From NCBI RefSeq assembly GCF_007991735.1, contig NZ_BJYX01000013.1:1-64000 (forward strand): a DNA stretch of 64,000 bases, given 5' to 3'. Below are positions 9,867-19,578 of this stretch, one piece after another; position 1 is the stretch's first letter; each line of letters begins with the position of its first letter. Source of the stretch: Terrabacter aerolatus. Lineage in GTDB: Bacteria; Actinomycetota; Actinomycetes; Actinomycetales; Dermatophilaceae. The notes beneath the pieces were generated by a model. That model saw nothing but the letters and a program-made list of their open reading frames with translations, was not told the origin of the DNA and made no database searches. Both the position numbers and the translations under genes were made by a program.

Positions 9867-11855
9867 CCCGGTGAGTCACTGTTCAACGCCCTCGAGCCCC
9901 TGCTGGAGCGGGTCAACAAGCCCATCCAGTACGTCGGTGGCGAGCTCAACTCGACGGTCAAGGACTGGCACGTCGGTGGCCACGGCCCCGGCGGCGAGGA
10001 GCTGACCACGCGGTGGGCGCTCATGTACCCCGACGCCTATGAGGTCGGTGTCCCCAACCAGGGCGTCATGATCCTCTACGAGGTCCTCAACGAGCGTGCC
10101 GACGCGCTCGCCGAGCGGACGTATGCCGTGTGGCCCGACATGGAGGCACAGCTGCGCGAGGCGGGCCTGCCGCAGTTCACCGTCGACGGGCACCGCTCCG
10201 TGCGGGACTTCGACCTCTTCGGGCTGAGCTTCTCGACCGAGCTCGGCTACACGAACATGCTCACGGCGCTCGACCTCGCGGGCATCCCGTTGCACTCGGG
10301 CGATCGCGACGTCGACGACCCGATCGTCATCGCGGGTGGCCACGCGGCGTTCAACCCCGAGCCGATCGCCTCGTTCATCGACGCCGCCATCGTCGGCGAC
10401 GGCGAGCAGGCGGTGCTCACCGTCACCGACATCGTGGGGGAGTGGAAGGCCCAGCGCCGGCCCGGTGGTCGCCGCGAGGTGCTGCTGCGCCTCGCGCGGA
10501 CCGGCGGTGTCTACGTGCCCGCCTTCTACGACGTGTCCTACCTGGCCGACGGCCGCATCCAGCGTGTCGCCCCCGCAGCCGATGCTCCCGGCGTGCCGTG
10601 GCGCGTGTCCAAGCACACCGTCATGGACCTCGACGCGTGGCCCTACCCGAAGCAGCCGCTCGTGCCGCTCGCCGAGTCCGTGCACGAGCGCATGTCGGTC
10701 GAGATCTTCCGCGGCTGCACGCGCGGCTGCCGTTTCTGCCAGGCGGGCATGATCACCCGTCCCGTGCGCGAGCGGTCGATCACCGGCATCGGCGAGATGG
10801 TCGAGCGCGGTCTCGCCGCAACGGGGTTCGAGGAGGTGGGTCTGCTCTCGCTGAGCTCGGCCGACCACTCCGAGATCGCCGACCTGGCCAAGGGCCTCGC
10901 CGACCGCTACGAGGGCACCCAGACGGGCCTGTCGCTGCCGTCGACGCGTGTCGACGCGTTCAACATCGACCTCGCCAACGAGCTGACCCGCAACGGTCGC
11001 CGCTCGGGCCTCACCTTCGCCCCCGAGGGCGGCTCCGAGCGCATCCGCAAGGTGATCAACAAGATGGTGTCCGAGGAGGACCTCATCAAGACCGTCGCCG
11101 CCGCCTACGGCGCGGGCTGGCGCCAGGTCAAGCTCTACTTCATGTGCGGCCTGCCCACCGAGACCGACGAGGACGTGCTCCAGATCGCCGAGCTCGCCAA
11201 GAAGGTCATCGAGACGGGCCGTCAGGTCTCGGGTCGCCGTGACATCCGGTGCACCGTGTCGATCGGTGGCTTCGTGCCCAAGCCGCACACGCCGTTCCAG
11301 TGGGCCTCCCAGCTCGGCGTCGAGGAGACCGATGCCCGGCTGCTCAAGCTGCGCGAGGCGATCCGCGCCGACAAGCGCTACGGCTCGTCCATCGGCTTCC
11401 GTTACCACGACGGCCAGCCGGGCATCGTCGAGGGACTGCTCTCGCGCGGTGACCGCCGGGTCGGCAAGGTCATCGAGGCCGTGTGGCGTGACGGAGGTCG
11501 GTTCGACGGGTGGAGCGAGCACTTCTCCTACGAGCGCTGGATGCGCTGCGCCGACGAGGCCTTCGCCGACGTGCCCGTCGACCTCGCCTGGTACACCACC
11601 CGTGAGCGTGGCGAGTCCGAGGTGCTGCCCTGGGACCACCTGGACTCGGGCCTCGACAAGGACTGGCTGTGGGAGGACTGGCAGGACGCGCTCGACGAGA
11701 CCGAGGTCGACGACTGCCGCTGGACCCCGTGCTTCGACTGTGGCGTGTGTCCCCAGATGGGCACCGAGATCGAGATCGGCCCCACCGGCAAGACCCTGCT
11801 GCCGCTGACGGTCCTCGGCTCCGGCCGCCAGGACCTGCTCGAGCACCAGCACTGA
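9864..11855 (+). CDS. B12-binding-domain radical SAM protein (TIGR03960-like)
   Basis: The 663-residue protein has an N-terminal cobalamin-binding-like domain (residues ~50-190, beginning TRWALMYPDAYEVGVPNQG). A radical SAM core follows, with the 4Fe-4S motif CTRGCRFC near residue 284. The C-terminal region contains a further cluster, CFDCGVCPQMG. This architecture matches a conserved but uncharacterised actinobacterial/clostridial family usually followed by a DUF2344 partner and an RNase E/G gene. Neither is present here; a leftward Ig-repeat gene follows instead. Its reaction is unknown. A possible link to tRNA/rRNA modification is speculation from the usual gene neighbourhood. Confidence 0.9.
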   Translation: MPGESLFNALEPLLERVNKPIQYVGGELNSTVKDWHVGGHGPGGEELTTRWALMYPDAYEVGVPNQGVMILYEVLNERADALAERTYAVWPDMEAQLREAGLPQFTVDGHRSVRDFDLFGLSFSTELGYTNMLTALDLAGIPLHSGDRDVDDPIVIAGGHAAFNPEPIASFIDAAIVGDGEQAVLTVTDIVGEWKAQRRPGGRREVLLRLARTGGVYVPAFYDVSYLADGRIQRVAPAADAPGVPWRVSKHTVMDLDAWPYPKQPLVPLAESVHERMSVEIFRGCTRGCRFCQAGMITRPVRERSITGIGEMVERGLAATGFEEVGLLSLSSADHSEIADLAKGLADRYEGTQTGLSLPSTRVDAFNIDLANELTRNGRRSGLTFAPEGGSERIRKVINKMVSEEDLIKTVAAAYGAGWRQVKLYFMCGLPTETDEDVLQIAELAKKVIETGRQVSGRRDIRCTVSIGGFVPKPHTPFQWASQLGVEETDARLLKLREAIRADKRYGSSIGFRYHDGQPGIVEGLLSRGDRRVGKVIEAVWRDGGRFDGWSEHFSYERWMRCADEAFADVPVDLAWYTTRERGESEVLPWDHLDSGLDKDWLWEDWQDALDETEVDDCRWTPCFDCGVCPQMGTEIEIGPTGKTLLPLTVLGSGRQDLLEHQH

Positions 11856-11873
11856 CGCGTCCGCCGCTCGCTC

Positions 11874-11909
11874 AGGACGGCCCGACCGGTGAACCGGTCG
11901 GGCCGTCCT
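11874..11909. terminator. Bidirectional terminator between radical SAM and Ig-repeat genes
   Basis: A perfect 17-bp inverted repeat (AGGACGGCCCGACCGGT and its complement) with two central bases sits between convergent genes and could serve both. Confidence 0.75.
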
Positions 11910-11970
11910 GTTCCAGGTGGTGCTGCCTGCTGTGGTGGTCCGGCCGCCCCGTCGGCCGGTCCACGGGCTC

Positions 11971-14523
11971 TCAGTTGGTGATGGTGAGCTGAGTCGACTC
12001 GCAGTGGTTGCTGCCGGACACGAGGTCGTTGGTGCTCGTGAAGACCACCTTCCAGGACACGGTCTTGGACGTGCCGACCGAGACCGTGGTGTTGCTCGTC
12101 GACTTCGTCGCGGGCGAGGCCTGGTCGACCGGCACCGTCTCGGTGGCACGAAGGACGGTGCCCGTGCAGTCGGGGCTGTCGTACAACGTGAAGGCGATCG
12201 AGCCCTTGAGGGCGGTCCCGCCGACCGAGGTGATCGTGGCCGAGTCGTTCGGCAGCCACGTCTGCGCGGAGGTGGCTCCCGTGGTGTCACTCACCGTGAA
12301 GCACTCGCTGACCCTGGAGTCGCTCGAGTTGGTGTAGTTGTCGGTGCTCGACTTGTACTCGGCACGGAAGCACCAGGTTCCCACCACGTCGGCGACGACG
12401 GCGTTCGAGTCCGCCGTTGCCGTGTTGGTGCCCGTGACGGCTGACAGAGGCTTGCCGGGCTGCGCCGGCGTCGCGGTGCCACCGGTGTTGCAGGTGCCGC
12501 CGTTGGCCGTGACCTGGCTCGGGTTGCAGATGTAGAAGTCCACCGATCCAGCGGGTGCGCCGCCGGCAGCGGTGCCCGTGACCACGGCGTGGTCGGTGAC
12601 GGACGTGTTGACTGCGACGTTGCCGGAGATGGGTGAGCCGGACACCTGAGGTGTGGTGACGGTGGTCGTGGAGTCAGGGTTGACCTTCACGCACTCTGTG
12701 GTGCTGCCGGTGTCGTCGGACGGATCGTAGGTGGAACCCGAGGGGACGTACGTGGCGCGGAAGCACCACACCCCGGCGATGCTGCCTGTGACGGCACCCG
12801 ACACCGCTGCTGCGGCGGGCGGGCTGCTGCTCGCGACAGCCGACAGGGTCTTCGGGTTGCCGGTCACTGCGGTGCCGGTCCCTGCGGCGCAGGCTCCGCT
12901 GGTCAGCTGGTTCGGGTTGCAGACGAAGAAGTTGACTGCGCCTGTCGGAGTCCCGCCCACGGCGGTCCCCGTCACGACCGCACGGTCGAAGAGGGACGTC
13001 CCCAGGGGGACACCGGTCGTGGTGGGGTTGGGGATGGCGACCCCGGAGCTGTCGCTCGGCGTCGTGACGGTCGTCGTCGGGATGGTCCGCACGACGAAGC
13101 ACTCGGCAGCCGAGTTGGTCTCGGTCAGGGCGTCAGGGTAGTTGCTGTCGCCCGCATAGCTCGCCCTGAAGCAGTACCGGCCGGGCACGAGGGCCTTGGT
13201 CGAGGTGTTCACCGCAGAGGACGTCGCCTGGACCTGGCCCGCGACCGGCGGACTGGCCGCAGCGAGCGCGACAGGGCTTCCGACCTGAGTGCCTGCTGGC
13301 GCGACGCAGTTCCCGGTGGCGATCGGCCCGCAGAGGAAGAACGTCACGTTGCCGGTGGGGAGCACGGTGGATCCCTTGAAGGCCACGACGGCCGTGTCGG
13401 TCACCGGTGTCCCGGGAGACACCGCTCCGCTCGGGGTCTCATCGGCGCTCGGCGTCGTCGTCATGGACGCGCTGCAGAGGGCGAACTGCCCCAGGACGAA
13501 GTCCTTGAGGGTCGCGGTGGTCGAGGTCGAGGATCGGGTCTCGGCCGCGAAGCTCGAGAAGCACTCGCCGCCGAGGTTGATCGCAGGATCGCTCAGGTTG
13601 ACGCCGCCCTCGTAGAACTCGCCGTTGAGGTAGCTGCTGTTGCCGCTCTTGTCCTTGAAGGGCCAGGGTGCAGCGGTCGCGTTGTTCGGGTTGACCAGTC
13701 CGCAGAACACGTCGTTGGTCGACGTGCCGCACTCTGCGCTGGCGCTGCCGTTGAGCAGCGTGAGCGTCCCGCTGGAGGCGGATCCGGTCCACCGGTAGAT
13801 GTTGATGGTCGACGTCGTGCCGCCGTTGCTGAAGTCGCTGAGGATCAGCAGGTCCCCGTCCTTGTGCTGCGCCGGGTTGCCCTTGCTGTCGACGAAGGCC
13901 CCGGTCGTGGGGTCGACCTTCACGGTGTTCTGGAAGAACCAGAAGCCCTGCTGGGCGTCTCCGCTGTTGTCGAAGCGGTCGGAGCCGAAGTAGAGCACCT
14001 CGCAGTTCGCAGCCGTTGCCGGGGCCTTGCAGGACGTGGTGTTCTTCGGGACGGAGTAGCGCGCAGCGAAGGCGTGCTGCAGGTTGTCCTTGTCCGGAAG
14101 ACCACCGAGCTGGTCCTTCGAGGCCCACCCCGACAGCGGCAGGGGGTCCTTGGACCCTCCACCGGTGAAGATCGTGGCGTTCTGTGCGCCGTCGTCCGCC
14201 CAGGCAGCCGCCGTGTTGCTGGTCGCGAGCGCGCCGGCGGCGGTACAGAGCGGGGTCGCCGCCGTGGCGGTGACGGCCCTGCAGACCTCGTCCCAGTCGT
14301 CCGGTGCGTGAGTCGTGGCGTTCTGTGCCCCGTTGGTCACGGCGTTGCCGTCCAGCTCGAGGAGGTTCAGCTCGTGCACGGCCAAGGCGGAGGGCGCGAG
14401 GAAGAGAGCTCCTGAGAGGGCCAGTGCGGCCGAGGCGACCATGACGGTGGCTTTGCGGTGCGGCGTGGTGTTGCGTGGCCTCGACGAGGCCTTCCCCCGA
14501 GACACGTTCCATGAAAGGTGCAT
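11971..14523 (-). CDS. Secreted protein with cysteine-rich Ig-like repeats
   Basis: The product has 850 residues from ATG 14523, which has GGAGA six nucleotides upstream. An upstream in-frame ATG (14655) lacks a ribosome-binding site. A twin-basic N-region, a hydrophobic stretch and LAPSALA form a signal peptide cut near residue 48. The mature N-terminal ~350 residues contain FTGGGSKDPLPLSGW, LYFGSDRFDNSGDAQQGFWF and ILSDFSNGGTTSTINIYRW, a pattern I recognise as a widespread but functionally uncharacterised extracellular actinobacterial domain. Three Ig-like repeats of ~130 residues follow, each with four Cys (patterns like FFLC, YCFRASY, ECF), then a degenerate fourth. There is no LPxTG or C-terminal anchor, so it is probably released. 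GC content looks lower than in neighbours, and the gene appears accessory. Function unknown; adhesion or surface structure is possible. Confidence 0.85.
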   Translation of the reverse strand: MHLSWNVSRGKASSRPRNTTPHRKATVMVASAALALSGALFLAPSALAVHELNLLELDGNAVTNGAQNATTHAPDDWDEVCRAVTATAATPLCTAAGALATSNTAAAWADDGAQNATIFTGGGSKDPLPLSGWASKDQLGGLPDKDNLQHAFAARYSVPKNTTSCKAPATAANCEVLYFGSDRFDNSGDAQQGFWFFQNTVKVDPTTGAFVDSKGNPAQHKDGDLLILSDFSNGGTTSTINIYRWTGSASSGTLTLLNGSASAECGTSTNDVFCGLVNPNNATAAPWPFKDKSGNSSYLNGEFYEGGVNLSDPAINLGGECFSSFAAETRSSTSTTATLKDFVLGQFALCSASMTTTPSADETPSGAVSPGTPVTDTAVVAFKGSTVLPTGNVTFFLCGPIATGNCVAPAGTQVGSPVALAAASPPVAGQVQATSSAVNTSTKALVPGRYCFRASYAGDSNYPDALTETNSAAECFVVRTIPTTTVTTPSDSSGVAIPNPTTTGVPLGTSLFDRAVVTGTAVGGTPTGAVNFFVCNPNQLTSGACAAGTGTAVTGNPKTLSAVASSSPPAAAAVSGAVTGSIAGVWCFRATYVPSGSTYDPSDDTGSTTECVKVNPDSTTTVTTPQVSGSPISGNVAVNTSVTDHAVVTGTAAGGAPAGSVDFYICNPSQVTANGGTCNTGGTATPAQPGKPLSAVTGTNTATADSNAVVADVVGTWCFRAEYKSSTDNYTNSSDSRVSECFTVSDTTGATSAQTWLPNDSATITSVGGTALKGSIAFTLYDSPDCTGTVLRATETVPVDQASPATKSTSNTTVSVGTSKTVSWKVVFTSTNDLVSGSNHCESTQLTITN
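12295..13465 (-). repeat. Three Ig-like protein repeats within the secreted protein
   Basis: Three tandem repeats of about 385 nt encode TTTVTTP...DxAVVTGTAxGGxPxGxVxFFxCxP...WCFRAxY...ECF modules. They are recognisable at the protein level but diverged at the DNA level, so the duplication is old. Confidence 0.8.
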
Positions 14524-14804
14524 GTGTGTCTCCATGTGTGCAGGTGTGAACCCGTCCCCCCGCGCCGGGATGGAGAGCGCTGTCCGGCGATGTGACCGCG
14601 GCTCGCGGGACAAGGGGTCGACCACGAGAGATGCCGGTGTCACGAAGTCGCCCACACAGGGTCGGCCAACGCTCAGTTGTCGACGTTAGGCCCGTGCTCC
14701 GGGTCACACGGGCGATCCTCAGAAGCCGTCCCTTATGGGAGGCAAGTCCATGACCAAGTCACGAACTGTCCTGTCTTTCAGGCTATTCCAACCGGTAGGC
14801 GCCT
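14524..14804. other. Intergenic, no gene supported
   Basis: This 281-nt spacer separates two leftward genes and is visibly more AT-rich than the surroundings. It should hold the promoter of the Ig-repeat gene, but no clear -35/-10 pair stands out. A short rightward frame at 14750 was considered and rejected. Confidence 0.4.
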
Positions 14805-15338
14805 TTAGACGGGGAAACCCACGTGCGCCAGGGCCTGGCGGACGAGGACGCCGTGGGAGCCCGGCATCTCACCCCGAGCCGCGAGCGACGCGGCCTCCTC
14901 CGGGGTGACCCAGGAGAGGTCGAGGGCGTCCTGCTGCGGACGGCAGTCGCCGCTGACCGCGATGACGAAGGCCAGCGACACGGCGTGCTGGCGCGGGTCG
15001 TGGAAGGGCGTCACGCCGGGGGTGGGGAAGAACTCGGCGACCGTGAACGGCTGCGGCGAGAGCGGGATGCGGGGGAGGGCCATCGGGCCGAGGTCGGACT
15101 CGACGTGACGCACGAGCGCGTCGCGGATCCGCTCGTGGTAGAGCACCCGACCCCCGACGACCTCCTGGCCGATGCCACCGTCGCTGTCGGCGCGCAGCAG
15201 CAGCCCGACGTGGGTCACGACGCCGCGGTCGTCGACGCGGACCGGGATCGCGTGGACGTAGAGGATCGGGAGTCGGTCACGGGCGTTGTCGAGGTCTTCG
15301 CGGCTCAGCCACGCACCCGTCGTGTCCACTTCGGTCAT
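14805..15338 (-). CDS. NUDIX hydrolase family protein (DUF4916-like)
   Basis: The 177-residue protein matches a conserved actinobacterial NUDIX-like family through the segments LPILYVHAIPVRVDDRG, VGLLLRADSDGGIGQEVVGG, ESDLGPMALPRIP, FTVAEFFPTPGV and DPRQHAVSLAFV. The canonical Nudix box GX5EX7REUXEEXGU is not intact; the region around LYHERIRDALVRHVESDLG is the degenerate equivalent. Hydrolase activity is therefore doubtful. It starts at ATG 15338, about 95 nt from the divergent ileS promoter. Confidence 0.85.
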   Translation of the reverse strand: MTEVDTTGAWLSREDLDNARDRLPILYVHAIPVRVDDRGVVTHVGLLLRADSDGGIGQEVVGGRVLYHERIRDALVRHVESDLGPMALPRIPLSPQPFTVAEFFPTPGVTPFHDPRQHAVSLAFVIAVSGDCRPQQDALDLSWVTPEEAASLAARGEMPGSHGVLVRQALAHVGFPV

Positions 15339-15435
15339 GACGTCATCCTGCCAAACGTGGGCGGGGACCTCGGGCGGGGTCCGTCCGCGGCGCGTCGCGC
15401 AGGTCCGCTCGGGCCGGCCCGGCGCGCCGAGAGGC

Positions 15436-15441
15436 TAGACT
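15436..15441 (+). promoter_or_regulatory. Candidate -10 box for the ileS T-box transcript
   Basis: TAGACT lies just upstream of the T-box leader and would start transcription near 15448. Confidence 0.55.
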
Positions 15442-15445
15442 GACG

Positions 15446-15645
15446 CCCACAGGCGTTCGAGCCGTCATCAGCGGTGAGCCTCCGGAAGAACAGGGCGCAA
15501 GCTCCCACTAGACCCGGACGGGTGGGCCCGTCACAGCCTTCGACAAGAGCGGCCGTATGCCGTCTGCCCGAGCGGGTGGGAGCGTGCGGCAAGCGGGGTG
15601 GTACCGCGGCAGCCTCCGGCAGGAGACGTCGTCCTCGTGGCACGG
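15446..15645 (+). promoter_or_regulatory. T-box leader of ileS
   Basis: T-box RNAs sense uncharged tRNA and switch on aminoacyl-tRNA synthetase expression. The conserved T-box core GGGGTGGTACCGCGG lies at 15595-15609. An ATC specifier codon for isoleucine is visible at 15467-15469, in the short actinobacterial stem I context TCATCAGCGGTGAGCC. No T-run terminator follows, so control is probably on translation, as known for actinobacterial ileS T-boxes. CTCGTG (15634-15639) can pair with CACGAG (15659-15664), a candidate switching stem around the first downstream ATG (15646). That ATG opens a six-codon frame (MSDQHE). Confidence 0.9.
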
Positions 15646-15697
15646 ATGAGTGACCAGCACGAGTGACCAACAGACGCGAACGCAGGAGACCACGAGC

Positions 15698-18600
15698 ATG
15701 ACCTACCCCAGGGTCACCACGAACGACGACGCCGACCGGCCCGCCACCGGCGGGGTCCCGTCCAACCCGCGCTTCCCCGAGATCGAGCAGCGGGTCCTCG
15801 CGTACTGGGCCGAGGACGGCACGTTCCTCGCGTCCGTCGAGGGCCGTGACGCGGGCACCGACGGCGACAACGAGTTCGTCTTCTACGACGGTCCGCCGTT
15901 CGCCAACGGACTGCCGCACTACGGCCACCTGCTCACCGGCTACGTCAAGGACATCGTGCCGCGCTACCAGACGATGCGCGGCAAGCGGGTCGAGCGCCGG
16001 TTCGGCTGGGACACCCACGGACTGCCGGCCGAGCTCGAGGCCCAGCGCCAGCTCGGCCTCAAGACGAAGCAGGACATCGTCGAGCTCGGGATCGACCGCT
16101 TCAACGACGCGTGCCGGAGCTCCGTGCTGAAGTACACCGGCGAGTGGCGCGACTACGTGACGCGCCAGGCCCGCTGGGTCGACTTCGACCACGACTACAA
16201 GACGCTCGAGCCCGACTACATGGAGTCGGTCATCTGGGCGTTCAAGCAGCTCCACGACAAGGGCCTCGTCTACGAGGGCTTCCGCGTGCTGCCGTACTGC
16301 TGGAACGACCAGACGCCGCTGTCCAACCACGAGCTGCGCATGGACGACGACGTCTACAAGATGCGCCAGGACCCGGCCGTCACCATCGGCCTGCGCCTCG
16401 AGACCGGCGAGCTCGCCCTCGTGTGGACGACGACGCCGTGGACCCTCCCGGCCAACCTCGGCATCATGGTCGGCCCCGACATCGACTACGTCGTCGTCGA
16501 GTCCGACGTCACGGGCACGACGGAACGCTACGTCATCGGCGAGGCCCGCCTCGCGGCATACGCCAAGGACCTCTTCGGCCCGGACGTCGACCGCGACACG
16601 CTCGACGAGCGGGTCGTCGAGCGCCTCAAGGGCTCCGACCTGCTGGGTCGCGCGTTCACCCCGCCGTTCTCCTACTACCGCGGCCACGAGCGCGCCCACC
16701 GCGTGTTCCCGGCCGACTTCGTCACCACCGAGGACGGCACGGGTCTCGTCCACACGGCCGGTGCCTTCGGTGAGGAGGACAAGATCGTCACCGACGCGGC
16801 GGGCATCGAGCCCGTCATCCCGGTCGGGGCCGACGGCCGGTTCCTCTGGCCCGTCACCGACTACGAGGGCATGCACGTCTTCGACGCGAACGCCCACATC
16901 ATCGACCACCTCAAGGCCGCCACCCGTGGCGAGGGCGAGACCGGCTCCGTCACGCCCGGCACGGTGCTGCTGCGCCGCGAGACCTACGACCACAGCTACC
17001 CCCACTGCTGGCGCTGCCGCGAGCCCCTCATCTACATGGCCGTCTCGTCGTGGTTCGTCGAGGTCACGAAGATCAAGGAGCGGATGCTCGAGCTCAACCA
17101 GCAGATCGAGTGGACGCCCTCGCACATCAAGGACGGCCAGTTCGGCAAGTGGCTGGCCAACGCCCGCGACTGGTCCATCTCGCGGAACCGCTTCTGGGGC
17201 AGCCCGATCCCGGTGTGGAAGTCCGACAACCCCGAGTTCCCGCGCATCGACGTCTACGGCTCGTTCGAGGAGCTCGAGCGCGACTTCGGCGTCGAGGTGA
17301 AGGACCTGCACCGACCGTTCATCGACAGCCTCACCCGGCCCAACCCGGACGACCCGTCCGGGCGCTCCACCATGCGCCGTGTCGAGGACGTGCTCGACGT
17401 GTGGTTCGACTCCGGGTCGATGAGCTTCGCCCAGGTGCACTACCCGTTCGAGAACGCCGACTGGTTCGAGCACCACTTCCCGGGCGACTTCATCGTCGAG
17501 TACATCGGGCAGACCCGCGGCTGGTTCTACACGATGCACATCCTCGCGACGGCGCTCTTCGACCGGCCCGCGTTCAAGACGTGCGTCAGCCACGGCATCG
17601 TGCTCGGCTCCGACGGCCAGAAGATGAGCAAGTCGCTGCGCAACTACCCCGACGTCTCCGAGGTCTTCGACCGCGACGGCGCCGACGCGATGCGCTGGTT
17701 CCTCATGAGCAGCCCCATCCTGCGCGGTGGCAACCTCATCGTCACCGAGCAGGGCATCCGCGACGGCGTGCGCCAGGTGATGATCCCGCTGTGGAACGCG
17801 TGGTCGTTCTTCTCGCTCTACGCCAACACCGCCCGCGGCGGCGAGGGCTACGAGGCCAAGCGCTCGACGAGCTCCGCCGACGTGCTCGACCGCTACCTGC
17901 TCGCCAAGCTGCGCGAGTTCGTCGGCGACATGACCGAGCAGCTCGACACCTACGAGATCGCCGCCGCGTGCGACACGATGCGGGGCTTCCTCGACGTGCT
18001 CACCAACTGGTACATCCGGCGCTCCCGCGACCGGTTCTGGGGTGGTGAGACCGACGAGTCCCTCGCCGCCTTCGACACCCTGTGGACCGCGCTCGAGACC
18101 GTCACGCGGGCGACCGCCCCGCTGCTGCCGCTCGTCAACGAGGAGATCTGGCGCGGTCTGACGGGGGAGCGCTCGGTCCACCTGACCGACTACCCGACGA
18201 CCGACGACCTGCCGGCGGACCACGAGCTCGTCGTGGCCATGGACCGGGCCCGTGAGATCTGCTCGACGGGATCGAGCCTGCGCAAGGCGCGCGGCCTGCG
18301 CGCGCGACTGCCCCTCGCGGAGCTCACGGTCGTGACCCCCGACCCGGCGAGCCTCGAGCCGTTCCGCGCGATCATCCAGGACGAGCTCAACGTCAAGGCT
18401 CTGACCCTCGTCGAGCTCGCCTCGGCGAGCGAGTCCGACTTCGGGGTCAGCCAGCGCCTGACCGTCAACGCCCGCGCGGCCGGTCCGCGCCTGGGCAAGG
18501 ACGTCCAGCGCGCCATCAAGGGCAGCAAGTCCGGTGACTGGACCGTCGACACCGACGGCACGGTCACCGCGGGAGGCCTCGCCCTCGTAAAGGGCGAGTA

Positions 18601-18985
18601 CACCCTCGAGACCGTCGTCGCTGGCGACGGTGGCTCCGGGGCCACGGCCATGCTGCCCTCGGGCGGCTTCGTCGTGCTCGACACGACGGTGACCCCGGCG
18701 CTGGCCTCCGAGGGGCTGGCCCGCGACCTCGTCCGTGCCGTTCAGCAGGCGCGGCGGGACTCCGGTCTGCACGTCAGCGACCGCATCAGCCTCACGGTCC
18801 TCGGCGGTGACGAGGTCTTCGAGGCCACGGTGACCCACCGCGACCTCATCGTCGGCGAGACGCTGGCCACGCAGTTCGCCGCGGCCGGTCCTGACCACGC
18901 CCTGCCGGCCGGACTGCCGGGCAGCACGACCGACGTCGTCGTCGGTGACAACCACGAGGCGACGATCCTGGTGGTGAAGCGATGA
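15698..18985 (+). CDS. ileS: Isoleucine-tRNA ligase
   Basis: IleS charges tRNA-Ile and edits valine. The 1095-residue protein has the HIGH-type motif in [14 protein letters not shown] (near residue 73) and KMSKS in [10 protein letters not shown] (near residue 641). It also has the class I core [12 protein letters not shown] and a long C-terminal tRNA-binding region. The size and the GLPHYGH signature resemble the longer, eukaryote-like IleRS group rather than the ~930-residue bacterial type. ATG 15698 has CAGGAG upstream. A GTG at 15650 would add 16 residues and lies within the T-box switching region. The gene overlaps the downstream GNAT frame by 4 nt if that gene starts at ATG 18982. Confidence 0.97.
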   Translation: MTYPRVTTNDDADRPATGGVPSNPRFPEIEQRVLAYWAEDGTFLASVEGRDAGTDGDNEFVFYDGPPFANGLPHYGHLLTGYVKDIVPRYQTMRGKRVERRFGWDTHGLPAELEAQRQLGLKTKQDIVELGIDRFNDACRSSVLKYTGEWRDYVTRQARWVDFDHDYKTLEPDYMESVIWAFKQLHDKGLVYEGFRVLPYCWNDQTPLSNHELRMDDDVYKMRQDPAVTIGLRLETGELALVWTTTPWTLPANLGIMVGPDIDYVVVESDVTGTTERYVIGEARLAAYAKDLFGPDVDRDTLDERVVERLKGSDLLGRAFTPPFSYYRGHERAHRVFPADFVTTEDGTGLVHTAGAFGEEDKIVTDAAGIEPVIPVGADGRFLWPVTDYEGMHVFDANAHIIDHLKAATRGEGETGSVTPGTVLLRRETYDHSYPHCWRCREPLIYMAVSSWFVEVTKIKERMLELNQQIEWTPSHIKDGQFGKWLANARDWSISRNRFWGSPIPVWKSDNPEFPRIDVYGSFEELERDFGVEVKDLHRPFIDSLTRPNPDDPSGRSTMRRVEDVLDVWFDSGSMSFAQVHYPFENADWFEHHFPGDFIVEYIGQTRGWFYTMHILATALFDRPAFKTCVSHGIVLGSDGQKMSKSLRNYPDVSEVFDRDGADAMRWFLMSSPILRGGNLIVTEQGIRDGVRQVMIPLWNAWSFFSLYANTARGGEGYEAKRSTSSADVLDRYLLAKLREFVGDMTEQLDTYEIAAACDTMRGFLDVLTNWYIRRSRDRFWGGETDESLAAFDTLWTALETVTRATAPLLPLVNEEIWRGLTGERSVHLTDYPTTDDLPADHELVVAMDRAREICSTGSSLRKARGLRARLPLAELTVVTPDPASLEPFRAIIQDELNVKALTLVELASASESDFGVSQRLTVNARAAGPRLGKDVQRAIKGSKSGDWTVDTDGTVTAGGLALVKGEYTLETVVAGDGGSGATAMLPSGGFVVLDTTVTPALASEGLARDLVRAVQQARRDSGLHVSDRISLTVLGGDEVFEATVTHRDLIVGETLATQFAAAGPDHALPAGLPGSTTDVVVGDNHEATILVVKR

Positions 18986-19023
18986 TCGCCGGGAACCGAG
19001 AGCACGAGCTGGAGGCCGCTGAC

Positions 19024-19578
19024 GTGAGCACCACCCCCCGACCACACGCTGACGAGGCACACGCCACCACCGTGGCCGGCGACGGGATCGTCATCCGGGG
19101 GGCCGTCGGCGACGACCTCTCGGGTGTCCTGTCGGTCGGTCACCGCACGTGGCTCGCGACGTACGAGCCCATCGCCGGCCCGGAGTACGTCGCCATGGGC
19201 CTGGCCAAGTGGTGGACCAGCGACGTCGTCACCGACTCGATCCGCAAGGGGCGCACCCTCGTGGCCGTCGAGGGCGACGACGTGGTCGGGGTCGCGACCT
19301 TCGGTCCGCAGGACGACGCCTTCGTCCTGTGGAAGCTCTACGTCCTGCCCGGGCACCACGGCCACGGGATCGGCTCGCGCCTCATGGATGCCGTCGTCGA
19401 CCGGGCGCTCGAGAGCGAGCAGTCGCGCATCACGCTGTCCTACCTCGAGGGCAACCAGCAGGCGGCGCGCTTCTACGCCAGGCGCGGCTTCGTCGAGACG
19501 CACCGTGAGACGCCCGGCTCCGGGCTCCCGGAGAGCGTGTGGATGGTGCGCGAGCTCGACGGGGGTGACCGGGCATGA
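19024..19578 (+). CDS. GNAT family N-acetyltransferase
   Basis: The product has 184 residues from GTG 19024, which has GGAGG eight nucleotides upstream. An alternative ATG at 18982 overlaps the ileS stop as ATGA and would give 198 residues. The GNAT fold is shown by LWKLYVLPGHHGHGIGSRLM (acetyl-CoA-binding motif A, Q/R-x-x-G-x-G/A type) and by NQQAARFYARRGFVE. The substrate is unknown. Its position between ileS and folC with ATGA coupling to folC suggests cotranscription, not function. Confidence 0.87.
   Translation: MSTTPRPHADEAHATTVAGDGIVIRGAVGDDLSGVLSVGHRTWLATYEPIAGPEYVAMGLAKWWTSDVVTDSIRKGRTLVAVEGDDVVGVATFGPQDDAFVLWKLYVLPGHHGHGIGSRLMDAVVDRALESEQSRITLSYLEGNQQAARFYARRGFVETHRETPGSGLPESVWMVRELDGGDRA

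Noticed and set aside
14750-14902. A ~50-codon rightward frame (MTKSRTVLSF...) with GGGAGG before its ATG
   Set aside because: It runs antisense into the NUDIX gene, has poor third-position GC and no recognisable family, so the Shine-Dalgarno match is probably chance.
15646-15666. Six-codon ORF MSDQHE in the ileS leader as a gene
   Set aside because: No ribosome-binding site at a normal distance; kept only as part of the T-box observation.
15335-19060. A 1241-codon leftward open frame opposite ileS
   Set aside because: It is an antisense shadow caused by high GC; composition is Arg/Val/Asp-rich without domains, and ileS on the other strand is certain.
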